Assembly (NCBI GenBank): GCA_020633435.1 | Contig: JACKDP010000003.1 | Span: forward strand, 682,001-746,000 | DNA from: Myxococcales bacterium | GTDB taxonomy: Bacteria; Myxococcota_A; Bradymonadia; UBA7976; UBA1532 | Length of the DNA stretch: 64,000 bases | Reading direction: 5' to 3' | The notes under the pieces: generated by a model | The model's input: the letters and a program-made list of their open reading frames with translations, nothing else | Database searches by the model: none | Told to the model about the DNA's origin: nothing | Made by a program: the position numbers and the translations under genes | Shown: positions 47,601 through 55,735 of the stretch, one piece after another | Layout of the letters: each line of letters begins with the position of its first letter | How positions within the stretch are numbered: position 1 is the first letter of the stretch

Positions 47601-49341
47601 ACTCGGCGTAGCTGCGGTGCGCGAAGGTCCACTGGTCCGCCGCGATCGGCTCGAAGATCGGGGTCCTGAGCGCGGCTTCGATGTCCGCGCGGGCGATCGG
47701 CTGAAACTGTACCTGGAAGTCGTGGAGGTCGAGTCCAGCGCCCACGCCAAACCCGAACTCTTCGACGCCGCCCAGGATGGCCACCCAGGCGAGCCGCTCG
47801 GCGACGTGCTGCGTGGCCAGGACGTCGGCCTGGCCGTGCTCGACCAGCGCAGCCAGGCCCTGCCGATAGAGCTCCGGACGGTCCCCGGGCAGGCTCCCCT
47901 TGCCCTGCAAGAGGGCGAGCATCCGCAAGGTGAGCGGCCGTGCCGCCAGCGCCCCGACGTGCAGCCGCTCGATTTGGTGGAGGAGCCCCGCTGACTGCGG
48001 GCTGGGTGCGTTGGCCGCCCTGAGGAGCTCGGCAGCCAGCGGCTCCACATCCCGCCGCCGCAGGGGGAGGAGCGTCACCGCCGGGTAGGCGCCGCCGGCC
48101 GACGGCCTCAGCTTCTCCCTCAAGGTGGCCATTCGATCGCCAGGGCGTCCGAATATCCTCAGTTGAATCAGGGGATTGCGGGCGTGCCACCGTGCCAGCG
48201 GATCCGCGAGCTGGTCGGGTGTGCCGGTCCACTCGTCGACGCCGTCGAGCGCGATCTCCGTCGGGAGGTCCACCACCAGGTCAGCCAGGTCACTCCTGAC
48301 GTCAACCTGCCCTCGAAGGTCGAGACGGTGGGGGAAGCGTCTCGAGGCGTGACTCTTGCCGACGCCCGGCTCGCCCAGGATGAAGACGCAGGGACCATCC
48401 AGGGCCTCGTCCAGCGGTACCTGGGGCGACGCGGTCAGCTGATCTTCGGTGGGATCGGCGGTGAAGTCGCCTGCCATCCTCGGCCGGCCACCCTCCTTGA
48501 TGCAGTACCGCACGACGACATCCCGCGGCAGCGGTTCATCCGCGACCGGAGGGACCGGATCCACGACCCCAAGCTGAGCCGCCACCCGCGTCGCGATCTC
48601 GGCCCAGTCCTCGCGGGCTCGCATCACGACGGCGTGCGGCACCTCGACCTGACCGGGCGGCAGGTCAAACACCGGCGTCCCGTCGTCTCGCTGCCGCCAG
48701 GCGAACTGCGCCACGCCGACGCAGTGGACGGTGTCTGCCATGGGCTCCAGGTCGACCGCGGGTGAGCCTCTCTCCCAGGCCGTCCGCCATGCCGCCGGGA
48801 CGCGGCGACGCAGGTAGGCCCGATCCTGCCGACGTTCCCGCTCGTCGATGACGGCGTACTGGCGCTTCGCAGGCACCCGCTCGCGGAGAGACGTCCCGAC
48901 CTCCCGCAGCCGGCCCAGGTCGCCGGCCTCCGGCGTCGTCACGACGACGAGCAGGTCGGCCGAGCGGATGGTCTCGGGGAACGCGTCGGGGTTGCCACCC
49001 AGATACGCGATCACCCACTCGGACCGGGCTTGTGCCCACGCGAGCAAGTCCGCGTCCAGCGTCGTCGGGCGCTCCACGTCGGGCGGGACGCCGGGGAGAA
49101 TCGCCAGCGGGCGCCCCAGCATCGGCAGGGGCGCGGTATCCGGGGTCAGACGCACCAGCCCCGGCCCCTCGCCAGCCCGCCAGTCTCGCGCTGGGAGCGC
49201 CCCGAGCAAGCCCGCCGTCCGCGCTGCGCCCGCCCCCTCTACCCACGTCACCTCGAAGTCCCTGCGGGCGAGCATCGACGCGAGGTGCCAGCTCCACCAG
49301 GCGCCATGGCGAGTGAGATCGAGGACGGCGATCAGCGCCAC
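44686..49341 (-). CDS. Large STAND-like P-loop protein with C-terminal nuclease-like motif
   Basis: 1,551 residues. Residues 1-215 resemble a degenerate ParA/MinD-type domain (IAVLDLT start, then ADLLVVVTTPEAGDL). A P-loop GEPGVGKS (323-330) and IALDGVDEW (363-371) fit a NACHT/STAND-type NTPase. The next 1,000 residues are mainly alpha-helical and could be repeat sensor modules. In the C-terminus, Asp1445, then IEVKW with Glu1463 and Lys1465, match the D...E-x-K pattern of PD-(D/E)xK nucleases. A STAND core plus a nuclease is a defence-type architecture (compare Avs). The GTG start lies 1 bp after the AlbA_2 gene. Lower GC than neighbours suggests transfer. Confidence 0.72.
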   Translation of the reverse strand: MALIAVLDLTRHGAWWSWHLASMLARRDFEVTWVEGAGAARTAGLLGALPARDWRAGEGPGLVRLTPDTAPLPMLGRPLAILPGVPPDVERPTTLDADLLAWAQARSEWVIAYLGGNPDAFPETIRSADLLVVVTTPEAGDLGRLREVGTSLRERVPAKRQYAVIDERERRQDRAYLRRRVPAAWRTAWERGSPAVDLEPMADTVHCVGVAQFAWRQRDDGTPVFDLPPGQVEVPHAVVMRAREDWAEIATRVAAQLGVVDPVPPVADEPLPRDVVVRYCIKEGGRPRMAGDFTADPTEDQLTASPQVPLDEALDGPCVFILGEPGVGKSHASRRFPHRLDLRGQVDVRSDLADLVVDLPTEIALDGVDEWTGTPDQLADPLARWHARNPLIQLRIFGRPGDRMATLREKLRPSAGGAYPAVTLLPLRRRDVEPLAAELLRAANAPSPQSAGLLHQIERLHVGALAARPLTLRMLALLQGKGSLPGDRPELYRQGLAALVEHGQADVLATQHVAERLAWVAILGGVEEFGFGVGAGLDLHDFQVQFQPIARADIEAALRTPIFEPIAADQWTFAHRSYAEYLAARFTVNQEVSLGRLRSLMEIEGIVPEPLSGLAAWLAALRPDCADWLVEADPARLLELQAHLPEAQRLQWFEALVSAVRQGRAQLWGHDLRVLLSPAVDERARRLLHDAHEEVARAATRLVALADRPGAANGLVEVASTPSVAEGVRIEAVFRLAERSDRSPLAALRPLLDEELPDRLHGQLLEALWPDHLSSAGLILELDPRRRRERNFNLSYFLGQHVAALIDGLGLTELERVLAWTASQPGHLVAERWPFLGALLQRAWDLALEPTIARALGGVFAAWLPSNVDGSDLERWGLDAWEDPSDFRRRRAVVRAILVGLGDERARTRRFWTFSRILPPLDIVLEEAEALREVEPEMARRWCGLAVDYRWSSEHLPRLEALAELLPALREEIDRRRSWEARPLPVPVAREPREPESTIEEQVVELIEAAGHDPMWWVEIAWRLDVLRHRDELDPQLEASTLPVAEAFLAAPPLEEPEWLGDSRLPSAARHAWRLCDPSSLPSDPPVVRFWLAAFLLAGDRSHADEVVVAAVEAFSTEVEAAAELALAHGRGLSWTVFTWLGPWWGPRWSERAQALLARTLPSEPCEEAPSTDDERRRANELRNRRDGLLHDQERLFRALLALPAARDEFWAWGMARLGRDGVVSALFRADTARAWGDLWDRFVEEADTRRLIAFALGDSMELWDVAPHRTTQVIRLLKLDFGDPEPRRNAGPVQPIDRVARLRSALFTRLVASGAVEQVRALVEEFGWHGGNILDAQRARAKSAWQPLSLAEAASFEPRLRTPRDLLDRVLEALDDVEKDLADAGLAEAFLDRSHADGDKSAKPKRETAACSLLADRLGGKLEKLTGLKVHLEPQEDGGRDRIDIKLDTQDERGDALTLKIEVKWVMNRRVETAMETQLVNRYANHFREIAALYLVLWPDPRLNVAKVPATWRDDPASLEALLETKAAELRRRHPCLAARVLRLGQRRSG

Positions 49342-49342
49342 G

Positions 49343-50545
49343 TCACACCGGTCGCGCGGGCAGCGTCACCTGCACATGGTGCTCGCCCACCTCGAACCGC
49401 GGCGGTGGGTTGCCGTTCTCCGCCATGGCGGCGTGAATCTGGACGACGCCGAGGCCGAAGCGCTGGGCGTAGCCCAGGCGCACCATCGCCTCGGCGAGGC
49501 GCTCGTTGCGGTAGGCGGTCTCGGAGCCATCGGCGGTGAGGCTGGCGCCGGTGACGGGCGGGTGGAGCCCTCCCGGGCTGGTGATCTCGATCCGGTCGGC
49601 AAACCACCGCACATAGATCGGCGATGGCAACTCGTAATCGCGGTGAACCACCGCGTTGACCAGCGCCTCTCGCAGCGCGCGTGCCGGGTAGATGGGGTGG
49701 ATGACGTGGCGGGCCGCCGACGTCTCGATGGGGTGTCCGTTCCAGGCCTCCAGGACCTCCAGCGCGCGCTCCAACAGCGTCAGCAAGGGACCATCAAGCC
49801 GCTGCTGGTCGTCGATCGGGCTCGTCCGATCCGTGCCTCGATGGCGGATGAACTGGAGATAGGAGGTCTCCAGAATGGCGTGGGGATCGCAGCCTGCCAG
49901 CAGGAGACCCAGGTGGGTCGGCCGACCCGTCGATCCCACCAGCTTGAGGGCGCGAAGCTGGTGAGCCAGCGGCCGGTGGTTCAGCGCCCGGGTCTCCTGG
50001 CCGACGACACGCTCAACGTAGCGAGCCACCAGCACGTCATCGAGGTCGTCGCTGGTGGCCTCCCACGCCTCCCGCAGCATGAACGGAAGCTGGCCGGCGC
50101 GGTTGCGCTCGGCGAGTCGCCGCTCGTCTTCCACCGTCGCCTTGGTGGTCTGGGGGCCCCGGCGGACGAAGACGTCTCCGTTGAACCGCACAGGAGGCAG
50201 CGGATGGGGATCGATCGTGAGCACCGCACATCGCTGCCCCCCTGGGAGGGTGAGGGGCCGGGTGTGGTGGGCCGGCCTGGGCGTAAGGGCCCCGCTCAGC
50301 ACGAAGTTGCCAAGGTCCTGGAGGACCTTGTCGTCCACCGACAGACCGCTCGGCGTCCCGTCGTCGTCGATGCCGATGAAGAGCACGCCCGGCCGCTGCA
50401 AGCCCAGGATGTCATTGGCGAATGCGCAGAGCGTCCGCTGGATCTTCTGCTTCTCGTCCCGGGTCACCTTCCGCTTGCGCTCGGCCAGCGGCGACTCCAG
50501 GTCGGTGGCAAGGACGCAGAGCTCGTCGTCGGTCCAGGGTTCCAT
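49343..50545 (-). CDS. AlbA_2/Schlafen-type ATP-binding protein
   Basis: 400-residue protein. The N-terminus (LESPLAERKRKVTRDEKQ to FIGIDDDG) fits the AlbA_2 domain, often called the Schlafen-type DNA-binding domain. Residues 285-380 fit a HATPase_c_4-type ATPase: YPARALREALVNAVVHRDY, ITSPGGL and RNERLAEAMVRLGYAQRFGLG. Such proteins are found in regulatory and defence loci. The ATG at 50545 is not preceded by a good Shine-Dalgarno; upstream GTGs could add about 23 residues. The STAND-like gene starts 1 bp after its stop, so they form one operon and likely one functional module. Confidence 0.8.
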   Translation of the reverse strand: MEPWTDDELCVLATDLESPLAERKRKVTRDEKQKIQRTLCAFANDILGLQRPGVLFIGIDDDGTPSGLSVDDKVLQDLGNFVLSGALTPRPAHHTRPLTLPGGQRCAVLTIDPHPLPPVRFNGDVFVRRGPQTTKATVEDERRLAERNRAGQLPFMLREAWEATSDDLDDVLVARYVERVVGQETRALNHRPLAHQLRALKLVGSTGRPTHLGLLLAGCDPHAILETSYLQFIRHRGTDRTSPIDDQQRLDGPLLTLLERALEVLEAWNGHPIETSAARHVIHPIYPARALREALVNAVVHRDYELPSPIYVRWFADRIEITSPGGLHPPVTGASLTADGSETAYRNERLAEAMVRLGYAQRFGLGVVQIHAAMAENGNPPPRFEVGEHHVQVTLPARPV

Positions 50546-50600
50546 GCCGGGAGGATCGGGTGTCACCGGGGGCGAGTCAACTGGTGCAGGCAAGGGAGCC

Positions 50601-50930
50601 TCAGCCGACCTCACCCCCCGCCAGCCGGTCCATCAGGCCGGAGACCAGGCGATCCAAATCCCGCGGGAGGGCTTCGTTCTGCGCCACCTCGCGCTGCAGC
50701 GCGTGGCGGAGCTCGGCGAGCAGGCCCCAGGCGCGCGTCCAGCGGGCGCCGTCGAGGGGGGCGGGACGCGGGCGCGCTGGGCGGTGAGCGTGGCCCGGCG
50801 CCAGGCGGCGGGGTGCTGGGCGCCGAGCAGCGCGCGGCCGGTGCGGCCGTCGGCGGCGGGGATGTGATCGAGGTCGGCGGCGTGGTCAGCGCACCGTCGG
50901 CGCGCGCCGCCGGGGGTTCCGAAGTCGAAG
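50601..50930 (-). pseudogene. Possible broken gene remnant downstream of a SUMF1-like gene
   Basis: Two open stretches in different minus-strand frames look coding: a first part reading ADLDHIPAADGRTGRALLGA and, after a frame change near 50760-50775, LLAELRHALQREVAQNEA and LDRLVSGLMDRLAGG followed by a stop at 50601. Neither has a plausible start. The pieces may be the decayed end of a gene, or a frameshift error. No function is inferred. Confidence 0.3.
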
Positions 50931-50931
50931 G

Positions 50932-51861
50932 TCAGGGGCGGCGGACGAGCCGGAACCCCAGGAAGCGGACCCGGTTGCCGGGCTCCCACCCGTCGCGGAC
51001 CGCCGCGCGGACCCTCCGCGCGTCCGAGACCCAGGACCCGCCACGGATGACACGGATCTGGCCGCCAGGGGGGCCAGACGGGTCGGGCCCCGGCTTCGCG
51101 TCGTCGCCAGCGTGCCAGTCGCCGGTCCACTCCAAGACGTTGCCCAGCATGTCGTACAGGCCCCAGGCGTTGGGCTGCTTCTGGGCGACGGGGTGGGTCT
51201 TGCCGCCGCTGTTCTTGTCGAACCAGGCGACGCCGGCCACGGCGCCGTGGCGCGCGTCGGTCGTCCCGGCCCGCGCCGCGTACTCCCACTCCGCCTCGGT
51301 CGGCAGGCGGTAGCCCGCGCAGCCCTGCGCCACGTCGGCGCGCCCGCCGTCCACGGCGTAGCAGGCTGGCAGGCCCTCCTTCTTTGACAGCGCGTTCGCG
51401 TAGCCCACCGCGTCCAGCCAGCTCACCTGCTCCACCGGGCAGGTCGGTCCACACACCTTGAAGAGTGACGGGTTCGACCCCATCAGCGCCGTCCACTGCC
51501 CCTGCGTCACCTCCGTCTGCATCATCGCCAGCGGGGCCGTCAGCGTGACCGGGCGGGCGGCCTCGTCTTCGTACCGGCCCACCTCGTCCGCCGGGCTGCC
51601 CATCACGAACGTGCCCGCAGGGATGCGCAGGAGGGCGGGGCGAAGAGGCGTCTCCGCGGCCACGAGCCGGTCGGTCGCCGGGCCCCCGACGACGTCAGGG
51701 CCTCGACCCCATGCCGGCACCGCCAGCGTCAGCAGGATCCCCGCCAGACCGACGGCCTTCACGCCCACCGGCGAGCCGGCGAGGCGCGGTCGCCGGCGCT
51801 CGTGACCCGCTCGCTGATCCACTTCACCGGCCGTTGCTCGGTGCCTGCCGGTTGGTTCCAT
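50932..51861 (-). CDS. SUMF1/formylglycine-generating-like protein without catalytic cysteines (second copy)
   Basis: 309-residue protein. N-terminal 34 residues are basic and precede a hydrophobic segment (AVGLAGILLTLAVPAWG). The SUMF1 fold has IPAGTFVMGSPADEV, MMQTEVTQGQWTALMG, GYRLPTEAEWEYAARAG, NAWGLYDMLGNVLEWT and VIRGGSWVSDARRVRAAV ending FLGFRLVRRP. It lacks the catalytic Cys pair. ATG at 51861 has GGAGAGG upstream; a GTG at 51762 would start directly at the signal peptide and is an alternative. It is a paralogue of the protein at 43870-44685 and points toward it, with the AlbA_2/STAND module between them. Confidence 0.85.
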   Translation of the reverse strand: MEPTGRHRATAGEVDQRAGHERRRPRLAGSPVGVKAVGLAGILLTLAVPAWGRGPDVVGGPATDRLVAAETPLRPALLRIPAGTFVMGSPADEVGRYEDEAARPVTLTAPLAMMQTEVTQGQWTALMGSNPSLFKVCGPTCPVEQVSWLDAVGYANALSKKEGLPACYAVDGGRADVAQGCAGYRLPTEAEWEYAARAGTTDARHGAVAGVAWFDKNSGGKTHPVAQKQPNAWGLYDMLGNVLEWTGDWHAGDDAKPGPDPSGPPGGQIRVIRGGSWVSDARRVRAAVRDGWEPGNRVRFLGFRLVRRP

Positions 51862-51972
51862 GGCCTCTCCAGCGCTCCAACGCCCTCACCATGACCTCGC
51901 GGGCGAGGCCGGGGCAAGCCGCCTCGTCGCTCGGGCGTTGGCGACGCCCTGCGCGACCGCTGGCCGGGCCAT

Positions 51973-51996
51973 CTTGACGTCCGTTCAGTGCTGAAC
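51973..51996 (+). promoter_or_regulatory. Possible LexA-type site upstream of the mrfA-like gene
   Basis: CTTGACGTCCGTTCAGT (51973-51989) agrees at 14 of 17 positions with the Myxococcus xanthus LexA motif as remembered (CTRHAMRYBYGTTCAGS). GTTCAG-TG-CTGAAC (51983-51996) is also a perfect 6-bp inverted repeat. It lies about 38 bp before the helicase start. Regulation by LexA is an inference. Confidence 0.4.
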
Positions 51997-52026
51997 ATAC
52001 GCTCACCCGTTCACCGCGGAGGGGCC

Positions 52027-54357
52027 ATGAGTCTGGCGGAGCACGTCCTGCGGCAATGGGCCGAGCACCCCGAGCGGGGGACGCCGTTCGTGGCGCGGCA
52101 TGAGCGGCCGGGGTCGCCGGCGGTGCGGGCGCCGGTGCCGGTGTGGCTGCCGGCGTCGGTGCAGGCGGGGCTGGCGGCGCAGGGGGTGAGCAGCCTGTAC
52201 AGCCACCAGGCGCAGGCGCTGGAGCACGTCCGGGCGGGGCGGGATGTGGTGGTGGCGACGCCGACGGCGTCGGGGAAGTCGCTGGTGTACCACCTGGCCG
52301 TGCTGGCGGCGTGCGCCGAGGACGCCGGGGCGCGGGCGCTGTATCTGTTTCCGACGAAGGCGCTGGCGCACGATCAGGTGGTGTCGCTGGACGCGCTGGC
52401 GACGGCCTGCGGGGTGGACGCGCGGCCGCACGCGTTCGATGGCGACACGCCGGCGGACGCGCGGCGGGTCATCCGGCGGGCGGCGCGGGTGGTGGTGAGC
52501 AACCCCGACATGCTGCACGCCGGGGTGCTGCCGCACCATGACCGGTGGGCGGCGTTCTTCGCGGGGCTGCGCTACGTGGTGCTGGACGAGGTGCACACGT
52601 ACCGCGGGGTGTTCGGCAGCCATGTGGCCAACGTGCTGCGGCGCCTGAAGCGGGTGTGCCGGTTTCATGGCTCGAACCCGCAGTTCATCCTCAGCTCGGC
52701 GACGGTGGCCAACCCGGCCGAGCACGCGGCCAGCCTGCTGGCGGGGCCGGTGGCGGCGGTGACGGAGAGCGGCGCGCCTCGGGGGAAGGCGACGTTCTAC
52801 GTCTACAACCCGCCGCTGGTGGACGGGGCGAAGGGCATCCGGGGCAGCTACATCCAGGCGGCGCGGCGCCTGACGCGGGCGCTGGCCAAGGTCGAGGTGC
52901 CGACCATCGTCTTCGCCAACAGCCGGCTGAACGTGGAGCGGCTGACGCGGCATCTGCAAGAGGACGTGGCCTCGGAAGGCATTGATCCCACAACGGTTTC
53001 TGGCTACCGGGGCGGCTACCTGCCCGACCACCGGCGGGCGGTCGAGGCGGGGCTGCGGGCGGGCCACATCCGCACGGTGGTGTCGACGAGCGCCCTGGAG
53101 CTGGGGGTCGACGTCGGGCAGCTCGAGGCCTGCGTGCTGGCGGGCTACCCGGGCACCATCGCGAGCCTCTGGCAGCGGGCGGGGCGGGCCGGGCGGCGCG
53201 ACTCGCCGGCGGTCATCATCCTGGTCGCCCGCAGCGAGGCGGTGGATCAGTACCTGGCGGCCCACCCGGACGCCCTCTTCGGCCAGACGCCGGAGCACGC
53301 GCTGCTGGATCCCGATCACCTGCTCATCGTGGCCGATCACCTGAAGTGCGCGGCGTTCGAGCTGCCCTTCAAGGCCGGCGAGGCCTTCGGGACGTTCGGC
53401 GCCGACCGCACGGCGGAGGTGCTGGGCTGGCTGGCGGGGCGGCGGCTCCTGCTGGAGGGGGCCGAGCGCTGGCAGTGGACGGGGGAGCCCTACCCGGCCC
53501 AGGGCGTGGGCCTGCGGGCCATCGCCGAGGGCAACTTCACGGTGCTGGACAAGGCCCACAAGCACCGGGTGGTGGGCGAGGTGGACTACCACGCGGCGGC
53601 GTCGACGCTGTACCCGCAGGCCATCTACATCGTGGGCGGCGAGACGTACCAGGTGCTCGATCTGGACTGGACGGGCCGCCGCGCGACGGTGGAGCCGGTG
53701 GCGGTCGACTACTACACCGACGCCGTGACGTTCGAGGGCCTGGCGCGGCTGTCGGTCTTCGACGAGCGGCAGCTCGCGGGGGAGGGCGCGGGGGTCGGCC
53801 ACGGCGAGGTGCGCGTCTTCGAGCGGGTGGTGGGGTTCAAGAAGATCCGGTTCGCGACGGGGGAGAACGTGGGCTACGGCGATGTGCAGCTGCCCGAGAC
53901 GGAGCTGCACACGACGGGGCTCTGGCTGGAGGCCCCCGAAGACCTGGGCCTGCGGCTGGGCCTGGTGCTGCACCAGACCATCGACGCGCTGGAGGGGCTG
54001 CTGCGGGCCATCCGGCACGTGGCGGCGGTGCGGCTGATGTGCGCGCCGCAGGATCTGGGCACGGCGGCGGTGGGGGAGGGGCCCGCGGAGGGGCTGCCCA
54101 CGCTGTACGTCTACGAGCGCTACCCCGGCGGGGTGGGCTTGCACGAGGCGCTGTTCGAGCAGGCCGAGGCGGTGCTGGCCGACGCGGACGCGCTGCTCGG
54201 GGGCTGCGGCTGCACGGACGGCTGCCCGGCGTGTGTGGGCGCGGCGGCCATGGGCGAGGTGCGCAGCCGGCGGCGGGTGCGCGACGTGCTGCGCGTCCTG
54301 CGCGGCGAGCGGGGGCAGCCCGCGGTGGTCATCTCGACGAGCTGCGGCTCGGCGTGA
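52027..54357 (+). CDS. MrfA/YprA-like DEAD/DEAH helicase
   Basis: 776-residue DNA helicase. Walker A region ATPTASGKSLVYH (near residue 77), LDEVHTY in motif II, SSATVANP in motif III, a RecA-like C domain (STSALELGVDVGQ and QRAGRAGRRD) and a C-terminal DUF1998-type region with clustered cysteines (GGCGCTDGCPACVG). This matches MrfA (YprA), which with the nuclease MrfB repairs mitomycin C damage in Bacillus. ATG at 52027 follows GGAGGGGCC. Its stop overlaps the start of the mrfB-like gene (GTGA). Repair of crosslinks or bulky adducts is inferred from the family. Confidence 0.9.
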   Translation: MSLAEHVLRQWAEHPERGTPFVARHERPGSPAVRAPVPVWLPASVQAGLAAQGVSSLYSHQAQALEHVRAGRDVVVATPTASGKSLVYHLAVLAACAEDAGARALYLFPTKALAHDQVVSLDALATACGVDARPHAFDGDTPADARRVIRRAARVVVSNPDMLHAGVLPHHDRWAAFFAGLRYVVLDEVHTYRGVFGSHVANVLRRLKRVCRFHGSNPQFILSSATVANPAEHAASLLAGPVAAVTESGAPRGKATFYVYNPPLVDGAKGIRGSYIQAARRLTRALAKVEVPTIVFANSRLNVERLTRHLQEDVASEGIDPTTVSGYRGGYLPDHRRAVEAGLRAGHIRTVVSTSALELGVDVGQLEACVLAGYPGTIASLWQRAGRAGRRDSPAVIILVARSEAVDQYLAAHPDALFGQTPEHALLDPDHLLIVADHLKCAAFELPFKAGEAFGTFGADRTAEVLGWLAGRRLLLEGAERWQWTGEPYPAQGVGLRAIAEGNFTVLDKAHKHRVVGEVDYHAAASTLYPQAIYIVGGETYQVLDLDWTGRRATVEPVAVDYYTDAVTFEGLARLSVFDERQLAGEGAGVGHGEVRVFERVVGFKKIRFATGENVGYGDVQLPETELHTTGLWLEAPEDLGLRLGLVLHQTIDALEGLLRAIRHVAAVRLMCAPQDLGTAAVGEGPAEGLPTLYVYERYPGGVGLHEALFEQAEAVLADADALLGGCGCTDGCPACVGAAAMGEVRSRRRVRDVLRVLRGERGQPAVVISTSCGSA

Positions 54358-55735
54358 CGGACGACTCCCCGCTGCAGCGCGCCCTGGCCCGGCGCGAGGC
54401 GATGCTGCGGGGGCAGCGCGCGCCCGGGGCGCCGGCGGCGGAGGAGCCGGCGGCGGAGAGCCGGCGGCGGCGCCCTCGTCCAGCCTGGAGGCGCGGGTGG
54501 CGTTGCTGCGGTCGGCCCGCGCGGGCTGGCCCACGGCGCCGGCGGTCGAGGCGGCGCCGGCGGTGCCCGAGCAGGCGCCCGCGCCGCCACCCCGGCGGGG
54601 GCCGACGCGGGCGGATCTGCAACGAATTCGCGAGGATCGGGCGGCCCCACCGGCCGCGCCGGCCATCACCGCCCAGGTCATCGCCGATCGCCTGGCCGCG
54701 CTGGCCGCGGCGCCCGTCGCCCCGGCCCCCCGCGTGGCCCGCCCAGACGCGCCGCGGACGGTGACGGGGCGGCTCGACGCCCTGGCTGCCAGCCTGGGCG
54801 AGGTGGCCCCGCCGGCGCGCCAGGCGCGGCAGGCCATCCCCGGCGTCGAGCGCGGCACCCCGCGCGGCCGCTGCTTCGTGCAGGTGAGCACCCGCGATCC
54901 CGAGACGCGCTACGGGGATCGCGAGCTGGGCACGCTGCTCGGGCGCGACGCCGGCCTCGCGTCGCTGCTGGCGGGGGACGCGGCCTTCGCCGACTTCGAT
55001 CCGCGCGGCGCCCTCTTCCTGGACCTGGAGACGACGGGCCTGGCCATCGGCCAGGGCACGCTGCCGTTCATGATCGGGGCGGCGTGGTTCCGGGGCGAGG
55101 ACCTGGTGCTGGAGCAGTGGCTGCTGCGCGACGCCGACGAGGAGCCCGCCGCGCTCGAAGACCTGGCCGACCGGCTGGCCGACCTGGACTGGCTGGTGAC
55201 GTACAACGGGCGCACCTTCGATCTGCCCCTGCTGGCGGCGCGCTACGCCCTGCACGGCATGGCGTTGCCGCCCCTGGCGGGCCACCTGGATCTGCTGCCC
55301 ATCAGCCGGCGCCTGCTGAAGCACGGCCTGCCCGACTGCCGGCTGGCCACGGTGGAGCGGCGGCTGCTGGGGGTGAACCGCGTGGACGACCTGCCCGGGC
55401 GCCTGCTGCCGGCGGCCTGGCTGGCGTGGCAGCACGGCGAGGACGCGGGGCCGCTGCTCGGGGGCCTGCGCCACAACCGCGACGACGTGCTGTCGATGGT
55501 GACGCTGCTCGACCTGCTGCTGGAGCGGGCCGCGACGGCCGACTCGCTGGTGCTGCGGGATCCGCCAGCGGCGCTGGCGCTGGCGGCGGCGGCGCTGAAG
55601 GTGGGGCGCCACGCCGAGGCCGAGGCCATCTTCACGGCGGCGGCGGGCTTCCCCGAGACGGCGGCCGCGGGGGCGCGGGGGCTGGGCCGTCTGGCGCGGG
55701 CGCGGAAGAAAGCTGAAAAGAAATCAGGAGGTTAG
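54354..55735 (+). CDS. MrfB/YprB-like RNase H-fold exonuclease (apparent frameshift)
   Basis: DEDDh-type exonuclease partner of the preceding helicase. GTG at 54354 overlaps the mrfA stop and reads MTDDSPLQRALARREAMLRG, a plausible start, but after about 54440-54485 the coding frame shifts by one base, because LEARVALLRSARAGW and all later conserved blocks are in another frame. Blocks: ALFLDLETTGL, TYNGRTFDLPLL, LLPISRRLLK and HNRDDVLSMV. The shift lies in a run of GC-rich trinucleotides and is best explained by one missing base in the assembly; a real inactivating frameshift is possible. End at 55735. Confidence 0.7.

Noticed and set aside
51877..51941. CCAACGCCC (51877-51885) and GGGCGTTGG (51933-51941) as an operator
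   Set aside because: The 9-bp arms are 47 bp apart, which is a weak inverted repeat in GC-rich DNA; the nearer LexA-like palindrome is a better candidate.
51988..52026. An upstream ATG for the mrfA-like gene (14 extra residues)
   Set aside because: The ATG at 52027 has GGAGGGGCC and matches the family start; the longer form would begin inside the LexA-like site.
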